This document shows, piece after piece, positions 58,304 through 64,000 of a stretch of 64,000 bases of DNA. This DNA comes from Streptomyces sp. MJM8645 (lineage in GTDB: Bacteria > Actinomycetota > Actinomycetes > Streptomycetales > Streptomycetaceae): the NCBI RefSeq assembly GCF_001625365.1, contig NZ_LJJF01000001.1, forward strand, positions 6,869,501 to 6,933,500. The letters run 5' to 3'. The notes under the pieces were generated by a model, which saw only the letters and a list, made by a program, of their open reading frames with translations, was not told where the DNA came from and did not search any database. The position numbers and the translations under genes were made by a program. Positions within the stretch are counted from its first letter, which is position 1. Each line of letters starts with the position of its first letter.

Positions 58304-59500
58304 ATGCTTGCGACGCCCTCTCCGCCCCTGTTCCGGCGCGTTCCGCCCGAGGTCTGGGTCGGACTCGCCTGGTGCGTAGCCGCCGCCTACCCCGCCGTCC
58401 TGCTCGGCGGCAACGCCCGGTACCACGGCGGGGCCGCCGCCCACGGCGGCCTGTCCTTCACCCTGGCCACCACGGTGGTGGCCTTCGCCGGCGCCGCGCT
58501 GGTGCGCCGACTCCCGGTGCTCGCGGTCGCCCTGCTGTTCGTCGCCGCCTTCACGGAGACCGACGGCTGGGCCGCCGACACCCAGGTGCCGCCAGCCTCC
58601 CTGCTGGCCGTGGACGTCGCGCTCTGCCTGATCACCGTCACCCGGCCGCGCCGCAGCTCGCGGGCCGCGTTCGCGCTGGTGATGAGCCTGCTCGTGCTGC
58701 ACATCGGCCTGGTGCACGGCAACACCGTCGGCATCTTCACCGGCACCCACATCGGCTCCGCCGACGGCGCCGCGCTGCTCGCCCTGGTCGCCTGGCTGAT
58801 CGGCCGCTCGATGCGGCAGAACCGCGAGCACGCCCAGGCGTTGAGCACCCGGGCGGCCACCGAGGCCGTCACCGCCGAACGGCTGCGGATCGCCCGCGAG
58901 ATGCACGACACCGTCGCCCACACCATCGGCATCGTCGCCCTCCAGGCCGGCGCCGCCCGCCGGGTCATCGACACCCGCCCCGAACGGGCCAAGCAGGCGC
59001 TCGGCGAGATCGAGAACGCCGGCCGGGACACCCTGGCCGGGCTGCGCCGGATGCTCGTCGCGCTGCGCCAGGCCGACGGCGAGACGTCGGCGACCACCCC
59101 CCAGGGCCTGGCCGACCTCGACCGGCTGGCCGCCGCGACCACCGCCGCCGGCGTCCGGGTCGAGGTCCGGCGGCGGGGTGAACAGGGCCCGCTGCCACCG
59201 GAGATCGACCTCTCGGCGTTCCGCGTCATCCAGGAGTCCGTCACCAACGTGGTGCGGCACGCGGACACCCGCTCCTGCGAGGTCCTGGTCGACCGCCGCA
59301 CGGCGGGCGAGGTGGCCGTGGAGATCACCGACCGGGGTACGGGCCCCGGCACCGACCCGGGCCGGGGCACCGGCTTCGGCCTGGCCGGGCTGCGCGAGCG
59401 GGTCGGCCTGCTGGACGGCGAGTTCGAGGCCGGTCCGCGCCCCGAGGGCGGCTTCCGGGTCGCCGTCCGACTGCCGATCCCCGTGGAGGTGAATGCATGA
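58304..59500 (+). CDS. DesK-type sensor histidine kinase
   Basis: 398 residues. Five or six membrane helices with short loops to about 175, no large sensor domain. HisKA_3: RIAREMHDTVAHTIGIVALQ with the phospho-acceptor His at about 200. ATPase: FRVIQESVTNVVRHADT (N box) and GTGFGLAGLRERVGLLDG (G box). Overlaps the regulator gene by 4 bases. Short-loop kinases of this type usually sense within the membrane, often with an ABC transporter; the ABC genes at 57260/56412 are divergent neighbours. Confidence 0.93.
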   Translation: MLATPSPPLFRRVPPEVWVGLAWCVAAAYPAVLLGGNARYHGGAAAHGGLSFTLATTVVAFAGAALVRRLPVLAVALLFVAAFTETDGWAADTQVPPASLLAVDVALCLITVTRPRRSSRAAFALVMSLLVLHIGLVHGNTVGIFTGTHIGSADGAALLALVAWLIGRSMRQNREHAQALSTRAATEAVTAERLRIAREMHDTVAHTIGIVALQAGAARRVIDTRPERAKQALGEIENAGRDTLAGLRRMLVALRQADGETSATTPQGLADLDRLAAATTAAGVRVEVRRRGEQGPLPPEIDLSAFRVIQESVTNVVRHADTRSCEVLVDRRTAGEVAVEITDRGTGPGTDPGRGTGFGLAGLRERVGLLDGEFEAGPRPEGGFRVAVRLPIPVEVNA

Positions 59501-60207
59501 CCCGCGTCCTGCTGGTCGACGACCAGCCGCTGGTCCGGGCCGCACTGGAGATGGTCATCACCGAGACCGCCGACGTCGAGGTGGTCGGCGAGGCCGGCAC
59601 CGGCGCCGAGGCCGTCCGGCTGGCCGGTGAACTGCGGCCCGACGTCGTCGTGATGGACCTGCGGATGCCCGGCATGGACGGCATCGAGGCGACCCGCCTG
59701 ATCACCGGCGGCGGTGGGCCGACCAGGGTCGTCGTGCTCACCACCTTCGACGACGACGACCACGTGTACGCGGCGCTGCGCGCCGGGGCGTCCGGCTTCC
59801 TGGTCAAGGACATGGCGCTGGACGACATCCTCGCCGCCGTCCGGGTGGTGGCCGCCGGGGACGCCCTGATCGCACCGAGCGTCACCCGCCGGCTGATCTC
59901 CTCCTTCGCGGACCAGCGGCCGGCCCCGGGCCGGGCAGCCGCCGCGTCACCGGCCGCTGCACCGGTGCCGGCCCCCGGGCCGACACCGGCCGCCCGGCGG
60001 CTGGGCGCGATCACCGACCGGGAGCGGGAGATCCTCACCCTGGTCGGCCGGGGCCTGTCCAACACCGAGATCGCCGCCGAACTGGTCCTCAGCATCGCCA
60101 CGGTGAAGACCTACATGACCCGGCTGCTGGCCAAGCTCGACGCCCGCGACCGGGTCCACCTCGTCATCCTGGCCTACGAGGCGGGCCTGGTCGCCGTCCC
60201 CGGCTGA
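59497..60207 (+). CDS. NarL/LuxR-family response regulator
   Basis: 236 residues. Receiver: LLVDDQPLVRAAL, phospho-acceptor Asp in VVVMDLRMPGMDGI, Thr in VLTTFDDDD, Lys in FLVKDMALDDIL. Pro/Ala linker of about 25 residues, then LuxR HTH ITDREREILTLVGRGLSNTE and ATVKTYMTRLLAKLDA. ATGA-coupled to the kinase at 58304. Probably activates the divergent ABC operon (context inference). Confidence 0.94.
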   Translation: MTRVLLVDDQPLVRAALEMVITETADVEVVGEAGTGAEAVRLAGELRPDVVVMDLRMPGMDGIEATRLITGGGGPTRVVVLTTFDDDDHVYAALRAGASGFLVKDMALDDILAAVRVVAAGDALIAPSVTRRLISSFADQRPAPGRAAAASPAAAPVPAPGPTPAARRLGAITDREREILTLVGRGLSNTEIAAELVLSIATVKTYMTRLLAKLDARDRVHLVILAYEAGLVAVPG

Positions 60208-60218
60208 CGTCGGCAGGC

Positions 60219-61058
60219 TCAGCGCTTGATCGCCACGCCCGCGTACATCGCGATGTCCTGGTCGCGGATCGGCGCGGCCCCGGTGTCCGGGCGCCAGTGG
60301 TGGACCAGGGTGACGCCGGGGTCGAGGAGGTCGTAGCCGTCGAAGAAGGCCGCGGTCTCCTTCTGGTCGCGGATCTGCAGGGGGATGCCGCGCGCGTTGT
60401 ACTCCCGGCCGACGCCGCCCACGCCCACCGGGTCGGTGTCCCCGGTGAACACGGTCAGGGCGAGGAAGCTGCCGGGTGCCAGGGCGTCCATGAAGCGGCG
60501 CACGATGCCCTGCGGGTCGTCCTCGTCGAGTACGAAGTGGACGATGGCGATCAGCGACAGCGCCACCGGCTGGGAGAAGTCGAGGACCTCGCGCAGCCGG
60601 GGGTTCTGGATGATCGACTCCGGGTCGCGGAAGTCGGCGTCCACGTAACAGGTGCGGCCCTGCGACGTGCTGGACATCAGGGCCCGCGCGTGGGTGAGCA
60701 CGATCGGGTCGTTGTCGACGTAGGCGACCCGCGCGTCCGGGGCGATCGACTGGGCGATCTCGTGGACGTTGGGCGAGGTGGGGATGCCGGTGCCGATGTC
60801 CAGGAACTGCCGGACGCCGTACTCCTCGGTGAGGTGGCGGACGGCGCGCTGCATGAAGTCGCGGGTGGTGCGCATGGAGATCGGCAGCGACGGCCAGGCC
60901 TGCACCGAGGCGTGCGCGGCGACGCGGTCCGCCTCGAAGTTGGTCTTGCCGCCGATGAGGTAGTCGTAGACCCGCGCCGAGTGCGGTACGTCCATCCGCA
61001 GATCCACCGACGGGTACTCCTCCTGCGGACCGCGCCCTGCCCGGACCTCGTTCGACAT
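60219..61058 (-). CDS. DUF574-family SAM-dependent methyltransferase
   Basis: 279 residues of the actinobacterial PF04672 family. The start VDLRMDVPHSARVYDYLIGG and KTNFEADR are the family signature; the SAM site is QFLDIGTGIPTSPNVHEIA and VAYVDNDPIVLTHARALM; LIAIVHFVLDEDDP follows. Many Streptomyces genomes hold dozens of copies; substrates are unknown. Good ribosome-site-like GGGAGGA precedes ATG 61058. Monocistronic. Confidence 0.95.
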   Translation of the reverse strand: MSNEVRAGRGPQEEYPSVDLRMDVPHSARVYDYLIGGKTNFEADRVAAHASVQAWPSLPISMRTTRDFMQRAVRHLTEEYGVRQFLDIGTGIPTSPNVHEIAQSIAPDARVAYVDNDPIVLTHARALMSSTSQGRTCYVDADFRDPESIIQNPRLREVLDFSQPVALSLIAIVHFVLDEDDPQGIVRRFMDALAPGSFLALTVFTGDTDPVGVGGVGREYNARGIPLQIRDQKETAAFFDGYDLLDPGVTLVHHWRPDTGAAPIRDQDIAMYAGVAIKR

Positions 61059-61187
61059 ACTCGTCCTCCCGTTGCTGGGGTTCCGTCACCGGCCGCCCTG
61101 GTGGCGGGCCTTGGTGCGCATGGTAACGGTGTTCCGGGACGACAAGATGACCATCTCTTGGGGTTAAGGCCCCCTTAAGAGCGCATC

Positions 61188-61949
61188 CTAGGGCTGGGCC
61201 GCCGGGCTGCCGGTGGCGGGGGAGCCGCTCTGCCCCGGGAGGAGCGGGTGGTGTCCATACGATCGACCGGCGGCGGCCAGTTCGAGCGCGGCGCCGGTCC
61301 AGGCGGCACCGAACGCCCAGGTCGAGAACCACTCGCACAGGTACAGCGGCCGGACGGCCCAGTCCGTGCCGACGCCGGCCACCCCGGCGACGACGGCGAG
61401 CAGCAGGAGCACCAGGATCAGCACCCCGGCCGCCAGGTAGGCCCGGCTGACCCAGGACGGCTGGGTGGAGCGCGGGTTGCGGAAGGAGTAGACGCAGAAC
61501 ATCGCCAGCACGAAGAGCAGCAGTCCGGCGAAGGCGTAGTGCAGCAGGCCGACCGCGCTCTGGAACGAGGTCGCGCCATGCGGCGCGGTCGGGCACAGGG
61601 CGACCCCGAGCGCGAACACGCCGGCGGCGGTGCTCCAGCGGTCGTCCCGGCGGTCGAAGCGGTAGCAGATCAGGAACACCCCGAGCGCGCACAGGCCGCC
61701 CACGAAGAGGTTCCGGGTGCTGGTGTAGTACGAGCCGCTCATCGAGGCCGGCCAGAATCCCGCCGTGCTCTGGCCCCTGAGCTCGGCGAACAGCCAGTTC
61801 CCCAGGGGGAGTGCGAGCGGCAGCAGGATGCCGATCAGTCCGACGCCGAGTCGTAGGAAGGTGATGGTCCGTTCGTCCTGGTTGGTGCCTCCCCGGGCGA
61901 CGACCGCGTCGCGCTCCGGGTCTCCCGCCGTCCGCCGTTCGTGGGTCAC
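61188..61949 (-). CDS. Polytopic membrane protein of unknown function
   Basis: 253 residues. A charged N-terminus of about 30 residues, then six helices: LGVGLIGILLPLALPLGNWLF, NLFVGGLCALGVFLICYRF, TAAGVFALGVALCPTAPHG, SAVGLLHYAFAGLLLFVLAMF, AYLAAGVLILVLLLLAVVAG and EWFSTWAFGAAWTGAAL. The motif SGSYYTSTRNLF before helix 2 and the conserved-looking His in GLLHYAF are visible; resemblance to DUF998-type proteins is weak. GTG 61949 has AAGGAGG upstream. Confidence 0.8.
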   Translation of the reverse strand: MTHERRTAGDPERDAVVARGGTNQDERTITFLRLGVGLIGILLPLALPLGNWLFAELRGQSTAGFWPASMSGSYYTSTRNLFVGGLCALGVFLICYRFDRRDDRWSTAAGVFALGVALCPTAPHGATSFQSAVGLLHYAFAGLLLFVLAMFCVYSFRNPRSTQPSWVSRAYLAAGVLILVLLLLAVVAGVAGVGTDWAVRPLYLCEWFSTWAFGAAWTGAALELAAAGRSYGHHPLLPGQSGSPATGSPAAQP

Positions 61950-62068
61950 GGACGCCTCCTTGCCCTCTGCACTATGAGCAGCTGTCAGCTGGTGTACCCA
62001 CGGTGCGGCCCCTGTCCACACCACCTGAACGGGCGGTTTGAAGACGGACCCCAGCGGCGTGACGGGGG

Positions 62069-63082
62069 TCAGCCGGTGGGGCTGGCGGACCTGGCGATGA
62101 GGGAGTTGAGCAGGGCCGCGCCGCGCTCGGCGTCGTCGACGCTCACGGCGAACTCGCGCCCGCGCCGGGTGCGGACCACCAGGCAGACGCCGCGGCGCAG
62201 CATCACGGTGGTGCCGAGGCCGTTGACGCGGTAGCCCCAGCCGCCGGCCTGGGCGGGGGTGCGCAGCTCGGCGCGGGCCGAGTCGAGGTCGGCGGGGGAC
62301 CAGCGCCGGCTGGGCCAGCCGAACGGGCCGAAGTCGACGGACAGGCCGTCGGCGGTCACCCGGGTCGTGGCCGAGGAGCAGCCGAGCGTGATGACGGAGG
62401 TGGAGGCGAACGGCACGATCAGCGACCAGTTGAGCGCGATCAGCCCGCTGGCCGGCGCCAGCACGGCGCCCAGGGCGCCCAGGGCGAGGACGGCCGAGGC
62501 CAGTTGCAGCCACGTGTTGGCGGCTCGGGAGAGCCAGACCAGGTGCTCGCCCGGCACGGCCGTCAGCGTCGGCGCCCCGGCCGCCGGTCGCCCGCCGGTC
62601 GGGGAGTCGACGCGCGGGCGGACGGCCAGCCAGGTCAGCAGGCCGGCCAGGCCCGCCGCCACGACCAGGACGACCACCTCGAAGCCCATCGGCGCGGCCT
62701 CCTGCCAGCGCGCGCGGTCCAGGTTGGCGTGCACGATGGAAGTCTGCGCCCCCGTCAGGAGCACTCCGCCGGCCGCCAGCGCCGGCCCGATGGCACCGCG
62801 CGCCGTCCCGGCCCGGAACCGGAGGGTGGCCGCGGCGGCCAGCACCAGCACCAGCCAGACCGCCGCCGGGAACAGCGCGGCCGCCGTCAGTGACATGGAG
62901 CCGTCCGGGTCCTGCCCGCCCCAGTGGGTGGCGAGCGGGTCCGGCAGCCGGTGGCGCGCGGCCCACGGCAGCGCGATCAGCAGGGCCAGGACGCCCGCCG
63001 ACCAGGCCACCGCGCCCCAGAACGCGCCGCGCCCCGCCCCGGGCTCCCGGCGCTCCTTCGCTATGAGCTTCCCGTCCGTCAC
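62069..63082 (-). CDS. DUF1648-containing membrane protein
   Basis: 337 residues. After a short start, helix AVAWSAGVLALLIALPWAA leads into the DUF1648 motif RLPDPLATHWGGQDPDGSMS. Further helices: LFPAAVWLVLVLAAAATL, AIGPALAAGGVLLTG, FEVVVLVVAAGLAGLLTWL, ALGALGAVLAPASGLIAL. The C-terminal 100 residues are a soluble PH-like region (TRVTADGLSVDFGPFGWPSR ... VVRTRRGREFAVSVDDAE). Operon partner of the GntR gene (4-base overlap GTGA), a common YtrA/DUF1648 arrangement. Function unknown. Confidence 0.88.
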   Translation of the reverse strand: MTDGKLIAKERREPGAGRGAFWGAVAWSAGVLALLIALPWAARHRLPDPLATHWGGQDPDGSMSLTAAALFPAAVWLVLVLAAAATLRFRAGTARGAIGPALAAGGVLLTGAQTSIVHANLDRARWQEAAPMGFEVVVLVVAAGLAGLLTWLAVRPRVDSPTGGRPAAGAPTLTAVPGEHLVWLSRAANTWLQLASAVLALGALGAVLAPASGLIALNWSLIVPFASTSVITLGCSSATTRVTADGLSVDFGPFGWPSRRWSPADLDSARAELRTPAQAGGWGYRVNGLGTTVMLRRGVCLVVRTRRGREFAVSVDDAERGAALLNSLIARSASPTG

Positions 63083-63426
63083 GACATCCCCCTGATCATG
63101 TCCACGAGATCGTTCCTGCTGTAGCCGGCCCGGGCCGCATCGGCGACCAACTGCCGTACCCGCTCGGCCAGTTCGGAGCGCGTGTCGGCGTCCTCGGCGA
63201 CCGTGACGCCACGGCCCCGGCGGAACTCCAGCACGCCCTCGTCGCGCAGCGTGCGCAGCCCGCGCAGGACGGTGTTGGTGTTCACCCCCAGCGCCCGGGA
63301 GAGCTCCCGGGCCGGTGGCAGCCTGTCTCCGGGGGCGCACTCGCCCTCGGCGACGGCCCGCCTGATCGCGCCCGCCACCTGCTCGTGCAGGGGGCGGGCG
63401 TCGCCGGTGTCCAGCTTCAGCAACAT
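63079..63426 (-). CDS. GntR-family regulator, YtrA type
   Basis: 115-residue short GntR: PLHEQVAGAIRRAVAEGECAP, GDRLPPARELSRALGVNTNTVLRGLRTLRDEGVLEF, wing RRGRGVTV, and a 40-residue helical tail ending in YSRNDLVDMIRGMS. The start ATG 63426 lies inside a 25-bp palindrome, the likely self-operator. Coupled to the DUF1648 gene. Divergent from kdpD. Confidence 0.93.
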   Translation of the reverse strand: MLLKLDTGDARPLHEQVAGAIRRAVAEGECAPGDRLPPARELSRALGVNTNTVLRGLRTLRDEGVLEFRRGRGVTVAEDADTRSELAERVRQLVADAARAGYSRNDLVDMIRGMS

Positions 63427-63449
63427 GGTGCTAATGACGATAGCACCAT
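63425..63449. promoter_or_regulatory. Perfect palindromic operator overlapping the gntR start codon
   Basis: ATGGTGCTA, 7 bases, TAGCACCAT: perfect 9-base arms. The left arm includes the start codon of the gntR gene. It differs in sequence from the other GntR site (27691). Confidence 0.7.
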
Positions 63450-63563
63450 CCAGATCTCTCGTCGGCCGCCTCGCGCGCCCCGCCACCCCGCCGGAGCGCC
63501 CGCCCCCTCGCGCACCCCGGCGCCCCGGCGGAGCATGGACACCGAGGAGGTGGCGGCACGGCG

Positions 63564-64000
63564 GTGAGCGGACGACTGCGGGTGTTCCTGGGGGCTGCGC
63601 CGGGGGTCGGCAAGACGTACGCCATGCTCGCCGAGGGCCGCCGACTGCGCGACGACGAAGACCTCGACGTCGTCGTCGGACTCGTCGAGACCTACGGCCG
63701 CCGGGGCACCGAACACCAGCTCGGGGACCTGCCCGTACTGCCCCGCCGCACCGTCGGCCACCGCGGCACCACCCTCACCGAACTCGACGTCGACGCCCTG
63801 CTCGCCCGCCGCCCGCAGCTCGCGCTCGTCGACGAACTCGCCCACACCAACGCCCCCGGCGGCCGCCACCCCAAACGCTGGCAGGACGTCCGGGAACTCC
63901 TCGACGCCGGCGTCGACGTGGCCACCACCGTCAACATCCAGCACCTGGAGAGCCTCAACGACGTCGTCGAACAGATCACCGGCGTCGCCCAGCGCGAGCG
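63564..64000 (+). CDS. kdpD: KdpD-type sensor kinase (N-terminus only)
   Basis: 145 codons visible, running off the window. The sequence from GTG 63564 is the KdpD N-terminal domain: RLRVFLGAAPGVGKTYAML (P-loop-like GxxGxGKT), VVGLVETYGRR, LALVDELAHTNAPGGRH and VNIQHLESLNDVVEQITG, all hallmark blocks. By family KdpD senses K+ limitation or ionic strength and drives KdpE and the KdpFABC pump; no kdp structural genes are in view. A 10-codon frame (63535-63567) with its own ATG ends across the GTG, GTGA-style. GAGGAGG lies 12 bases upstream. Confidence 0.92.
   Translation, partial: MSGRLRVFLGAAPGVGKTYAMLAEGRRLRDDEDLDVVVGLVETYGRRGTEHQLGDLPVLPRRTVGHRGTTLTELDVDALLARRPQLALVDELAHTNAPGGRHPKRWQDVRELLDAGVDVATTVNIQHLESLNDVVEQITGVAQRE

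Noticed and set aside
63085..63340. Upstream extension of the DUF1648 protein
   Set aside because: Overlaps the gntR coding sequence in another frame; GTG 63082 couples to the gntR stop.

Overview
The window is chromosomal DNA of a Streptomyces-like actinomycete (Streptomyces or Kitasatospora). G+C is very high by eye with G/C-saturated third codon positions, GTG starts are frequent, and there are many Tat and Sec secreted proteins. The gene families are typical of the genus: SpoIIE-type phosphatase with GAF/PAS domains, Uma2 nuclease, DUF574 methyltransferase, TerD, LysM transglycosylase, DesK-type kinases. I see no rRNA, tRNA, CRISPR array, phage or large biosynthetic cluster. It reads as an accessory to mid-core region made of many short, often divergently arranged transcription units. 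I count 62 protein genes; two run off the ends (1-770 and 63564-64000).

Layout. 1-4986: a ferric-reductase-like membrane protein, an OmpR/HK two-component pair, and a GlxA-type regulator divergent from an isochorismatase-fold hydrolase. 5038-9385: a secreted GH5 enzyme with a Cys-rich repeat tail, then a MarR-ABC-ABC export operon with a palindromic operator. 9431-19128: single genes (alpha/beta hydrolase, MscS-like membrane protein, F420-type LLM oxidoreductase, P-loop kinase, secreted pappalysin-like protease, universal stress protein, Nei-like glycosylase, a uridine-kinase-like protein without a P-loop, a Tat-exported beta-propeller, Uma2, DUF4326). 19213-24341: a five-domain SpoIIE phosphatase followed by a DesK-like kinase with an extra C-terminal transmembrane ectodomain and its LuxR-type regulator. 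24342-25795: a long structured leader, a LysM transglycosylase, a terminator and an 18-bp minisatellite. 25996-31629: an SDR, a TIGR03086-type protein, then a DUF2079 membrane protein and a GntR-ABC operon preceded by the same operator core. 31658-37752: a PAF-acetylhydrolase-like enzyme, a transmembrane HTH protein divergent from a small secreted protein, and a two-subunit molybdenum hydroxylase. 38081-42715: MFS, Mut7-C, cupin and CocE-type hydrolase genes.

42785-45696 is a compact P450 / ferredoxin reductase / ferredoxin operon. 45832-52421: a beta-propeller, an unusual pyrophosphatase, a secreted C15-like protein, TerD, a TetR/aldo-keto reductase pair with twin operators, and a GNAT enzyme. 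A 176-bp MITE-like element with perfect 23-bp inverted ends lies at 52436-52611 and supplies the stop codon of the next gene. 52609-56375 holds two divergent DHA2 multidrug exporters, one with a cytosolic winged-helix-like tail. 56412-60207 is an ABC exporter divergent from its likely two-component system. 60219-64000 ends with a DUF574 methyltransferase, an unknown membrane protein, a GntR/DUF1648 operon with an operator overlapping its start codon, and the 5' end of kdpD.

The recurring theme is envelope sensing and export: four two-component or sensor-kinase loci, three ABC exporters each beside a regulator, and three MFS pumps. The strongest candidates for new biology are the GntR operator that links DUF2079 to an ABC exporter, the transmembrane HTH protein facing a secreted protein across 10-bp-phased GTCAG repeats, the kinase with a C-terminal ectodomain, and the MITE-like element. 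All functional calls are by sequence reading; no database search was run.
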